7,206 bases of DNA from contig JAGOBN010000201.1 of assembly GCA_017999235.1 (NCBI GenBank), positions 1 through 7,206 on the forward strand, given 5' to 3'. Position 1 is the stretch's first letter. Each line of letters begins with the position of its first letter. The notes beneath the pieces were generated by a model. That model did no database searches. It had not been told where the DNA came from and was given only the letters and a program-made list of their open reading frames with translations. This stretch comes from Anaerolineales bacterium. GTDB taxonomy: Bacteria; Chloroflexota; Anaerolineae; Anaerolineales; UBA6663. A program made the position numbers and the translations under genes. Shown one piece after another: positions 1 to 5,508 of the stretch.

Positions 1-690
1 CCCTTGGAGCGGGCCCATCTGGGCGATCTGCGGACCTGGTGTGACACAGCCGTCCATCTGCAATGCGCGTCAGGCCGAGATACCCTTTCGCTTTGGCTGG
101 AAGGGGCCAAGCGGGTCATCGGCGTGGATATTTCCGATGTGCATATCGCCAATGCGCGTCAGTTGGGCGCGGCCCTTCAGGCGCCGGCGGATTGGTATCG
201 GTGTGATGTGCTGGATACGCCGCATGAGCTGGATGGCGTGGCCGATTTGGTTTACACGGGACAGGGAGCGTTGTCCTGGCTGCATGATCTGGAAGCGTGG
301 GCGCGCGTCATTTATCGCCTGCTGAAACCGGGCGGCGTCTTTCATGTATTGGATGACCATCCCCTCACTTGGTTGTTTGAGCCGGACGCCGAAACGTATG
401 TGTTGGCCGATGTCAATTACTTTAACCGGGCCGAGCATTCACAAGGCTGGCCGTCCAGCTATATTGGCGCGCTGGACATTCCACTGGAAAGGCAGGCGGT
501 TAAACACGAGCGTTTGTGGCCGATCGCGTCTGTCTTTCAAGCGTTGCGGCAGGCCGGGCTCGTGGTTGATTATCTAGGCGAACATCCCGAGCCTTACTGG
601 GACGCATTTCCCAGGTTCAAGGCGGAGCTGCACGGCAAAATCCCAATGACGTTTTCCATGAAGGCCTACCGCCCTCAAAATAGCCAGTAA
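1..690 (+). CDS. Class I SAM-dependent methyltransferase, 5' end cut by window edge
   Basis: The frame is open from the first base to TAA at 688-690, so the N-terminus lies outside the window. Numbering from TTG at position 4, the Rossmann-fold landmarks are motif I HLQCASGRDTLS (residues 18-29), the acidic end of strand beta-2 in GVDIS (D42), the RCDVL segment (D68), DLVYTG (about 81-86) and LLKPGG (107-111). The HLQC-x-SG-x-DTLS form of motif I is typical of a group of small-molecule or uncharacterised methyltransferases about 260-280 residues long, so roughly 40-50 residues are missing upstream. The family transfers a methyl group from S-adenosylmethionine in the cytosol. The substrate cannot be told from this sequence. 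No terminator is seen before the next gene start at 724. The TTG at position 4 is unlikely to be the true start. I am confident of the fold but not of any specific function. Confidence 0.88.
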   Translation, partial: PLERAHLGDLRTWCDTAVHLQCASGRDTLSLWLEGAKRVIGVDISDVHIANARQLGAALQAPADWYRCDVLDTPHELDGVADLVYTGQGALSWLHDLEAWARVIYRLLKPGGVFHVLDDHPLTWLFEPDAETYVLADVNYFNRAEHSQGWPSSYIGALDIPLERQAVKHERLWPIASVFQALRQAGLVVDYLGEHPEPYWDAFPRFKAELHGKIPMTFSMKAYRPQNSQ

Positions 691-713
691 ACCACGCACG
701 TTGGGCCGCTTTC

Positions 714-717
714 GGAG
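714..717 (+). promoter_or_regulatory. Shine-Dalgarno site of the decayed reductase gene
   Basis: GGAG lies six bases before the ATG at 724. It supports 724 as the ancestral start of the reductase, even though the gene is now broken. Confidence 0.5.
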
Positions 718-723
718 CACACT

Positions 724-1092
724 ATGCGACCCCTGCGGTATTCCATCAACGTCACTTTGGACGGGTACTGCGCTCATCGGGCCATCCCCGCGGATGAAGA
801 CCTGCATCGTCACGCCGCCGAGAGCATCGCCCAGGCCGATGCCCTCCTCTTTGGCCGGGTCACTTACGAAATGATGGAGGCCGGGTGGCGGTGGCCGGCA
901 GGGGTTGATCGATGAATACGAGTTCGTCGTGCACTCCAGGCTAGCGGGCCTTGGGCCTATATTGTTCGCGGGCTTATCGAAACATGTCGATTTGAAGCTC
1001 GTGAGCCGGCTGGAGTTCGGCTCGGGGCGGTGGCGATGCGGCACGAGCCCAGATGGCAGCCGTTAGAACTGATCAGGAAATGGTGCGCATGA
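724..1092 (+). pseudogene. Decayed RibD C-terminal/dihydrofolate-reductase-like protein
   Basis: The first frame starts at ATG 724 with MRPLRYSINVTLDGY and continues through ADALLFGRVTYEMMEA. These are the characteristic N-terminal elements of RibD-C/DHFR-fold reductases. It hits a stop at 913-915. From 905, in the +1 frame, the family's C-terminal part resumes with LIDEYEFVVH, then LFAGLSKHVDLKLVSRLEF up to about 1027. One missing base in a G run near 1025-1028 then shifts the frame back, giving AVAMRHEP and a stop at 1090-1092. Compared with the usual length of about 180-190 residues, some 80-100 central codons are missing, including the stretch that normally ends in a GG-containing motif before LIDEYE. 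An internal deletion and two frame changes make a functional protein very unlikely. The family uses NAD(P)H to reduce a pterin- or pyrimidine-like substrate. Family identity is confident. The exact deletion size is inferred. Confidence 0.85.
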
Positions 1093-1148
1093 TCCCGAGC
1101 GCCACGCTCGAGGATGTGCGGGCTTTCGCCAGCCAGAATCCGGGCTAG
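1053..1148 (+). pseudogene. Short unrecognised coding remnant (31 codons)
   Basis: A frame from ATG 1053 to TAG 1146-1148 reads MAAVRTDQEMVRMIPSATLE, then DVRAFASQNPG. It overlaps the end of the broken reductase in another frame. The second half has the composition of a real protein C-terminus (an amphipathic helix LEDVRAFAS and a G-ending tail), and it lies where the reductase homology has run out. I do not recognise the family. It may be the tail of a gene otherwise lost by deletion, or chance reading of decayed DNA. No ribosome binding site is seen. Nothing else is evident between 1149 and the next gene. Confidence 0.25.
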
Positions 1149-1195
1149 CCGGCCGGGAAAACCAACGCCCGCGTCAGGGTTGAATTCACGAAGAT

Positions 1196-1206
1196 AAGGA
1201 AAGGGG
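1196..1206 (+). promoter_or_regulatory. Shine-Dalgarno region deciding the GTG start of the acetyltransferase
   Basis: The purine run AAGGAAAGGGG ends four bases before GTG 1211, and its AAGGA part lies ten bases before. No competing ATG in frame precedes the conserved first strand, so this site supports a GTG start. Confidence 0.6.
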
Positions 1207-1210
1207 CTGT

Positions 1211-1735
1211 GTGAAAGCAGACCTGCCGGCTGGCTCACCTCTGATTCGGCCGCTGACGAAGCACGATGGTGAGCTCGTCCGAACATTCCTGTATCACGCA
1301 CTTCACGTGTTCACCGGTCGGCCGCCGTTCCCGCTGGAGATCGTGGAGCAGCCGGAACTCCGGAGATATTTCGCCGGCTGGGGCCGGCCCGGAGACAGCG
1401 GTGTGGCCGCCAAACAGGGCGTGCAGGCTGTTGGGGCCGTCTGGCTGCGGCTGTGGACGGCGGACGATCACGGCTACGGCTACGTCGACGAGGCCACGCC
1501 GGAGATTTCCATCGCGGTGTTGCCGGACTATCGCGGGCGCGGGATCGGCAGTCGGTTACTGGCCCGGCTGCTGGATCAAGCTCAGGGGCGCTGGCCAGCC
1601 GTTTCGCTGAGCGTGGCTCGGGATAATCCGGCCGGCCGGCTCTATGCGCGGCTAGGATTTGCAGTGGTAGCTGAGTCTGGCGCATCGCAAATCATGGTTA
1701 AATCTTTGCGCCGGTCAATCTTCCAGGGGAGTTGA
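1211..1735 (+). CDS. GNAT-family N-acetyltransferase
   Basis: This is a complete 174-residue protein from GTG 1211 to TGA 1733-1735. GNAT enzymes move an acetyl group from acetyl-CoA to an amine. The acetyl-CoA-binding motif A is clear at residues 99-118: the strand ISIAVLPDY is followed by R108-G-R-G-I-G and SRLLARLL, matching the R/Q-x-x-G-x-G pyrophosphate loop. Motif B is SLSVARDNPAGRLYARLGF (132-150), with N139 and Y145 in the usual places. The N-terminus LIRPLTKHDGELVRTFLYHA is the typical beta1-alpha1 start. Length is normal for a single-domain GNAT. The acceptor substrate cannot be inferred. The stop is two bases before the ATG of the next gene, so the two are very probably co-transcribed and translationally coupled. 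No sign of damage is seen. Confidence 0.93.
   Translation: MKADLPAGSPLIRPLTKHDGELVRTFLYHALHVFTGRPPFPLEIVEQPELRRYFAGWGRPGDSGVAAKQGVQAVGAVWLRLWTADDHGYGYVDEATPEISIAVLPDYRGRGIGSRLLARLLDQAQGRWPAVSLSVARDNPAGRLYARLGFAVVAESGASQIMVKSLRRSIFQGS
1725..1731 (+). promoter_or_regulatory. Shine-Dalgarno site inside the acetyltransferase 3' end
   Basis: AGGGGAG lies six to seven bases before ATG 1738. It favours ATG 1738 over the in-frame TTG at 1732, which would sit directly on the site and overlap the upstream stop. Confidence 0.65.
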
Positions 1736-1737
1736 GT

Positions 1738-2190
1738 ATGACCAAAGCCGCCCCGCCTCCGTCGATCATGCGGTTTCGGCAGCGCCTGACCGCTCTGCGA
1801 CAGGCGCCCCGCACCCAAGAAGTGCGCCTGACCTTCCAGCATGCGGTGAATGCCGGCGGCCTGCACTACATCTTGCGCGCCTGCTTTGATGAACTGGCCA
1901 CTGACTACGTGCTGCCGGATGAGAGTGTGGTCGTCAACGGCGCCGCCCACTGGTTGACGCCGGCCGGTTACGGTCTCTGGCATATTCGGGAGGCGACCGG
2001 CGCTGTCCGGGGGGACGCCTACACGGATTCCTTTACCCTGCTGGTGGCCGGCGATGTGCTGGTCTCGACCGACATTACCGAGGACAGCTATCAACCCGAA
2101 TTGGTTATGCTGCTGACCGCGTCCACCGATGACGCGCTGGATCGGCTGGTGCCCGTTTTGGAACGACTGATGCGCCAGGCCGGCTGCTAA
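1738..2190 (+). CDS. Unrecognised 150-residue cytosolic protein coupled to the GNAT gene
   Basis: The protein runs from ATG 1738 to TAA 2188-2190. I do not recognise a family. Visible features: no signal peptide or membrane segment; a basic N-terminal helix (MRFRQRLTALRQAPRTQEV), then strand-rich sequence with LHYILRACFDELATDYVLPD, VVVNGAAHWLTPAGYGLWHI, an acidic segment DAYTDSFTLLVAGDVLVSTD, and a C-terminal helix ALDRLVPVLERLMRQAG. The overall composition is acidic. Codon use is GC-rich at third positions, as in its neighbours, and the start is supported by a good ribosome binding site, so it is very likely a real gene. Its start lies two bases after the acetyltransferase stop, suggesting that the products act in the same context, perhaps as accessory or substrate-related protein. 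That is inference only. It converges on the DUF1801 gene with 23 bases between stops and no hairpin terminator there. Confidence 0.8.
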   Translation: MTKAAPPPSIMRFRQRLTALRQAPRTQEVRLTFQHAVNAGGLHYILRACFDELATDYVLPDESVVVNGAAHWLTPAGYGLWHIREATGAVRGDAYTDSFTLLVAGDVLVSTDITEDSYQPELVMLLTASTDDALDRLVPVLERLMRQAGC

Positions 2191-2213
2191 GCCGCCGAAA
2201 CCCAGGTCGTTAT

Positions 2214-2615
2214 TCAGCCCTGATTGAGCGAGTAGGGGTCGAAACCGGCGGACGCGGTGATCAGCGCCTTCAAATCATCCCAGGGCGCTTGGCTGTAAGA
2301 ATACAGCCGGACATACCGCATGGCTTTCTGTTTGCCTTCCAGGAGGTTGTGAGGATCAGGCAAGAATGCGCCATGCACGAAGGCCAAGCGGATGTGGTTG
2401 GGCAAAAGCCGGATTTGGCAAAGGCCGGCGCTGACCGGGCCGCCCCGGTCTTCGTCGTAATACGTGAAGCCTTTGCGGTGGATGACCTCGGTGGCCGCCG
2501 GCGCGACGGCCACGATCAGGCTGCGGAGTTCCAGCACCAGATCGCGCAGATCGGGCGGGGTGAATTGCAGACAGCGCTCGATTTCACGCGTCGGGCGCAT
2601 GCGGTAGGGGTTCAT
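2214..2615 (-). CDS. DUF1801 (YdhG-like) domain protein
   Basis: This 133-residue protein matches the DUF1801 pattern along its full length. It has an N-terminal helix DLRDLVLELRSLIVAVAP, the ATEVIHRKGFTYYD segment, RGGPVSAGLCQIRLLPNHIR, the hallmark RLAFVHGAFLPDP, and the closing helix APWDDLKALITASAGFDPY. Family members are small soluble proteins of unclear biochemical role. Some homologues have been described as iron-chaperone-like, but nothing here shows that. I chose ATG 2615 because the domain begins shortly after it and a weak GGA lies about seven bases upstream. An in-frame TTG at 2681, seven bases past the kinase stop, would add 22 residues outside the domain and has no binding site. 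It follows the kinase on the same strand with a 73-base gap, so it could be read from the kinase transcript. Confidence 0.88.
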   Translation of the reverse strand: MNPYRMRPTREIERCLQFTPPDLRDLVLELRSLIVAVAPAATEVIHRKGFTYYDEDRGGPVSAGLCQIRLLPNHIRLAFVHGAFLPDPHNLLEGKQKAMRYVRLYSYSQAPWDDLKALITASAGFDPYSLNQG

Positions 2616-2688
2616 CGTCGTTCCGTAGCGCTGATTTTGCGCCGGCCGCCCCGCTTCAAAGTGGCAGGCGTAAGCAGACAACAGCGGC

Positions 2689-3984
2689 TCAGGCGGGCCG
2701 GGTCAAGCTCTTCAAAGCCGCTTCACACGCTTCAATGACCTGGCGATAGTGGTCGTTGAGTTCTTCTACAATGGCTTTGACCTCATCCCGGGTTTCAAAC
2801 CCGCCGATACTGCCCTTACTGTGAATCCAGCCGGCGGTGTTCACGAAAGCGGCAATGGCGTTACTAACGGCGGCGTACTCGCGCAGTTTGCCCGCCAGTA
2901 GTTGGGCCCTTTCGGAATAATCCGGGAAACGGGCGCGGCCGGCTGACCCATAACTGTAGCTGCCCAGGTCATTAGCCAGGACGCCAACCACTTGCTTGAC
3001 CTCCTCCAGCAGGGTTTGGGTGGTTGAGGGCGCCTGGACGATCTGGATGATTTTGTCGCGGCCGACCACGTCGCCCCCAACATTAGCATCGCCCTGTGCC
3101 TGCAGGGAAGCCGCTGGTGGACCGCCAGCCGTTAGCTCCTCGGGCGAGATGGGCTCGACCGGCAAGGTCTGAAGAGCGTTGACGACGGCCTGCTCCATCT
3201 CAGCCGCCGTCTGGTAACGATCATCGGGACGCTTCTGCAGGCCTTTCAGCAGGATCCGCTCCACGTTCTCGGGCAGACCGGGGTTTAAGCGGCGCGGCGC
3301 CGGCGGGATTTCGTTGACGTGCTTCAATAACACGGCCATCGGCGTTTCAGCCTTGAAGGGGATTTGACCCGTCGCCATCTCATACAGCACGACCCCGGCG
3401 GCATACAAGTCGCTGCGCGCGTCCTCGGGTTTGCCCTGGATCGTCTCCGGGGGCATGTAGTCCGGGGTCCCCAGCAAGCTGACCGTGGCCGGACTCTCAC
3501 TTTCCAGCCGGGCCAGGCCGAAATCGGTCAGCCATACCTGTCCTGCCGGGGCGATTAGGATATTCGCCGGTTTGATGTCCCGGTGGATGAGCCCCAGCCC
3601 ATGCGCGTGGGCCAGCGCCCCGCACACCTGGCGCGTGATCTCCAGGGCCTGCCGCAGCGGCAGCGGCCGTTGGCCGGCGCGATCCAACAGAGTCATCAAG
3701 GACCCGGCCTGGACATATTCCTTGACGACGTAAAGCTGGCCGTCTATCTGCCCCATATCCAGCGTCCGGACGATAGCGGGATGCTGAAGCCGGCCCTGGA
3801 CCTCCGCCTCGCGGCGGAAGCGCTCTTGGGCCCATGGATCCTGGCGCAAGTAATCCTCTAGGACGGTCAGGACGACGATTCGATCCCGATCGGCCTGATA
3901 GGCGCGGTAGACCATGGTCATGCTGCCCCGGCCAAGCTGCTCGAGAATTTGATATCGCCCCAGTGTGCGCCCCACAAGGTTCAT
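2689..3984 (-). CDS. Hanks-type Ser/Thr protein kinase with altered ATP-site lysine and a C-terminal Gly-Asp motif
   Basis: A 431-residue soluble protein: kinase domain at about 11-270, linker, then a C-terminal domain. Seen in the sequence: glycine loop LGRGSMTMVY (17-26), helix-C glutamate in FRREAE (E59), catalytic loop HRDIKPANIL (H134, D136, N141), DFG (154-156), GTPDYMPPE (172-180) and D192 in the DARSDLYAAG segment. The beta-3 VAIK-type lysine is replaced: VVLTVL puts T40 there. The first lysine in the protein is K88 in VVKEYV, at the gatekeeper position just before the hinge. Residues about 297-313 carry GDANVGGDVVGRDKI, a Gly-Asp motif found as a linker in many Chloroflexi, cyanobacterial and actinobacterial signalling proteins. 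The last 110 residues are mainly helical and not recognised. Unlike PknB-type kinases it has no transmembrane segment or PASTA repeats. The start is ATG 3984 (no clear Shine-Dalgarno). It is divergent from the hsdM remnant and upstream of the DUF1801 gene. Kinase family is certain. Activity is uncertain. Confidence 0.95.
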   Translation of the reverse strand: MNLVGRTLGRYQILEQLGRGSMTMVYRAYQADRDRIVVLTVLEDYLRQDPWAQERFRREAEVQGRLQHPAIVRTLDMGQIDGQLYVVKEYVQAGSLMTLLDRAGQRPLPLRQALEITRQVCGALAHAHGLGLIHRDIKPANILIAPAGQVWLTDFGLARLESESPATVSLLGTPDYMPPETIQGKPEDARSDLYAAGVVLYEMATGQIPFKAETPMAVLLKHVNEIPPAPRRLNPGLPENVERILLKGLQKRPDDRYQTAAEMEQAVVNALQTLPVEPISPEELTAGGPPAASLQAQGDANVGGDVVGRDKIIQIVQAPSTTQTLLEEVKQVVGVLANDLGSYSYGSAGRARFPDYSERAQLLAGKLREYAAVSNAIAAFVNTAGWIHSKGSIGGFETRDEVKAIVEELNDHYRQVIEACEAALKSLTRPA

Positions 3985-4030
3985 AGCTTTTGTCGATGAG
4001 ATAGTGGTCTGAGCCTGTCCGGCTGCCGTA

Positions 4031-4036
4031 AGTATA
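4031..4036 (-). promoter_or_regulatory. Candidate -10 box of the kinase gene
   Basis: On the minus strand TATACT, preceded by TG-containing ACTG, would start transcription near 4024 and give a leader of about 40 bases before the kinase ATG at 3984. No convincing -35 hexamer is seen 17 bases upstream. This is a pattern match only. Confidence 0.35.
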
Positions 4037-4113
4037 CAGTTTCCCCGGTGGAGATTTCGGCCGCCAGGGTTAAGGCCTGGGGCCGGCCGTTAGCGCGCCG
4101 GCCGGCCCGCGCT

Positions 4114-4119
4114 TATAAT
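4114..4119 (+). promoter_or_regulatory. Consensus -10 box (TATAAT) upstream of the hsdM remnant
   Basis: A perfect TATAAT lies in an otherwise very GC-rich stretch. No clear -35 is visible: the 17-base spacing points to TAGCGC-like sequence. A transcript would begin near 4126, run through the hairpin at 4173-4197 and reach the hsdM ATG at 4223. Confidence 0.4.
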
Positions 4120-4172
4120 CCAGCGCAGGTCGGCGGTGGGGGCCAGCACGTCCTCCCGTCCAGGTCTTCCCG

Positions 4173-4201
4173 GCCGGCCGTTGTCTCAACGGCCGGCTTT
4201 T
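4173..4201 (+). terminator. Intrinsic terminator-like hairpin in the hsdM leader
   Basis: A perfect 11-bp stem (4173-4183 pairs with 4187-4197) with loop TCT is followed by TTTT, then AGTTT. On the plus strand this has the form of a Rho-independent terminator. It sits only about 20 bases before the hsdM ATG and about 55 bases after the TATAAT at 4114, with no gene between. It would therefore act as an attenuator of hsdM or the end of a short RNA. Its GCCGGC core also belongs to the iterated palindrome family of this DNA, so formation by chance is possible. Confidence 0.55.
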
Positions 4202-4222
4202 AGTTTCCGCAAACATCATCCT

Positions 4223-4489
4223 ATGCCGCGTGGAAAACGCTCCGCCACCCCCAAGACGAACGGCAGCGCCAACCTGGACTTCGAGGAGAAGCTCTGGCTG
4301 ACCGCCGACAAGCTGCGCGGCCACATGGACGCGTCCGAGTACAAGCACGTCGTCCTGGGCCTGATTTTCCTCAAGTACATCTCCGACGCCTTCGAGGAGC
4401 GCCATACCTGGCTGCTCAAGGCCGCCGGCGACCCCAAGACCGAGTACTACGTCAAAGACGAGAAGGCCCGCTACCGCACGGCCGGGTAG
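4223..4489 (+). pseudogene. hsdM: Type I restriction-modification methylase subunit HsdM, N-terminal fragment
   Basis: An 88-codon frame from ATG 4223 to TAG 4487-4489 carries the HsdM N-terminal helical domain: [37 protein letters not shown] and, further on, [12 protein letters not shown]. In HsdM this domain helps bind DNA and the specificity subunit HsdS. The complete protein is about 500 residues and carries the SAM-binding and NPPF catalytic motifs, all absent here. Homology stops near 4476, and the following sequence belongs to a golvesin-like protein in another frame, so the gene was truncated by a deletion or rearrangement. No hsdS or hsdR is in the window. No Shine-Dalgarno precedes the ATG. 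Family identity is very confident. Whether the fragment is still translated is unknown. Confidence 0.9.
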
Positions 4490-4490
4490 C

Positions 4491-4499
4491 GCTGGTGCG
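4491..4499 (+). repeat. 9-bp direct repeat, left copy (GCTGGTGCG)
   Basis: GCTGGTGCG occurs here, two bases after the hsdM frame's stop, and again at 5371-5379, six bases after the golvesin gene's stop. The copies bracket the whole foreign fragment. It could be a recombination scar or chance. Confidence 0.4.
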
Positions 4500-5365
4500 G
4501 TTGACCATTGATGAGGCCGCGCGCGGTTTTACCAAGACCGGCCCAGACAGTTACTGGTTGACGTCCACCAGCGGTTACGCCGCCGGCTCGGTCTGGACTA
4601 AAAATGAAGGTTGTTCGGCCGCAAACAACGGATGAGGTGGTCAGAAGCCAGGCCGATGCGGCCGGGACGTGGCTGGAGCTGGGCTTGTATTACATCGTGG
4701 CCGGGCAAGCGGTGTCGGTGGAGCTATTGGACCAAACCGCTGAGCCAACCGGCTCGCGCGCCGTTGTCTTCGACGCGGTGCAATGGGTACCGGTCCCGCT
4801 GGACGAAGTGCCCAATCCGTACAACGCAGCCCAAGTTGGCGCGGCGTATGACATTGCGGTCGCCGGTGAAACTGCCGTGTTGACGTTCACGGTGCAGAAC
4901 ACAGGGCTGCTTCCGTGGCAGGACAGCGAATTTGTGCTGGCGGGCGATGCGGAAAACACCAAGCTGGCGCCGGCGGTGTTTTCGATCGCCGCGGTCATAC
5001 CACCGGGGGGCGTGGTGACTTATACCGTCAGCCTACCGGTGACGGGCACCCTCGCCGTGTTAACCGTGGCGTATCAAATGCAGCGGGACGGCCAGGCCTT
5101 TGGAGCCAGGCTCAGCGGACAAGTCTTCGTCCTGCCGCCAGAACTGCGCCAGATCGAAGACGGTGTGCGGAAACAGATCGACGACTGGCAAAGCCAAGGC
5201 CAGCAAGCGGTGGAGGATCTTCTAAAGCAAATACAAGATGCGATCCAGAAAGAGATCGAAACCCAGGCGCGCAAGCAAGTTGACCAGTTCTGCGGCGGCG
5301 CGGCCTCGACACTTGGAGTGGCGGGTGTCATCTTGTGGCAGACCGGCCGGCGGCGGCGGCGTTAA
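4492..5365 (+). pseudogene. Headless, frame-broken golvesin-like/NBR1-Ig-like surface protein with C-terminal anchor
   Basis: Two frames together give one protein. Frame A, from 4492 to the stop at 4633-4635, has LTIDEAARGFTKTGPDSYW, LTSTSGYAAGSVW and NEGCSAAN, the first half of a golvesin C-terminal-like beta domain. Frame B (read from about 4615 to TAA 5363-5365) continues its second half with GTWLELGLYYIVAGQAVSVE and SRAVVFDAVQWVP. By comparison with the family some 35-40 central residues are missing and the frame is shifted. Next in frame B comes an Ig-like strand domain (FTVQNTGLLPW, IPPGGVVTYTVSL, RDGQAFG) resembling NBR1 FW-type domains, then a charged amphipathic helix (about 179-228 counted from ATG 4604), then a short hydrophobic stretch and RRRRR, like a C-terminal membrane anchor. 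The signal peptide and N-terminal domains are absent. The ATG at 4604 lies in the shifted zone and is probably not a real start. The intact protein would act at the cell surface, and its ligand is unknown. Confidence 0.7.
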
Positions 5366-5370
5366 ACGCT

Positions 5371-5379
5371 GCTGGTGCG
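5371..5379 (+). repeat. 9-bp direct repeat, right copy (GCTGGTGCG)
   Basis: This exact match to 4491-4499 lies just after the TAA of the golvesin-like gene. After it, up to 5456, a frame reads AELASAYSLIGWSSPLT before TAA. This could be the tail of another lost gene, but I do not recognise it. Confidence 0.4.
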
Positions 5380-5455
5380 CTCGGGGCGGGCATACGACCG
5401 ACGCCGAGCTAGCCTCGGCCTACAGCCTGATCGGGTGGAGTTCCCCTCTAACATA

Positions 5456-5480
5456 AAGGGCCGGCGCAATGCCGGCCCTT
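5456..5480. terminator. Bidirectional terminator between convergent genes
   Basis: A perfect 10-bp stem (AAGGGCCGGC at 5456-5465 with 5471-5480) has loop GCAAT. The plus side is followed by CTTCTTCATATATA and the minus side by the T-rich TATGTTAG, so it may act both ways. It sits between the golvesin-like gene (stop 5365) and the primase gene (stop 5509), exactly where convergent transcripts need to end. Confidence 0.7.
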
Positions 5481-5508
5481 CTTCATATATAGAGCGTTGT
5501 CTTTATCC

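Noticed and set aside
574..1044. A 156-codon minus-strand frame
   Set aside because: It is antisense to the methyltransferase end and the reductase pseudogene. The translation is P/R/S-rich with no motifs.
2679..2681. TTG start for the DUF1801 protein, seven bases after the kinase stop
   Set aside because: It has no ribosome binding site and adds 22 residues outside the domain. ATG 2615 fits the family better.
2289..2738. A 149-codon plus-strand frame
   Set aside because: It is antisense to the DUF1801 gene, which shows full-length family similarity.
2689..4489. Kinase plus HsdM as a working phosphorylation-dependent defence system
   Set aside because: The two are merely divergent neighbours. 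HsdM is truncated, no restriction or specificity subunit is present, and nothing else links them functionally.
4604..4606. ATG 4604 as the real start of the golvesin-like gene
   Set aside because: It lies where the preceding frame encodes the conserved NEGCS segment, has no Shine-Dalgarno and would begin in the middle of a beta domain.
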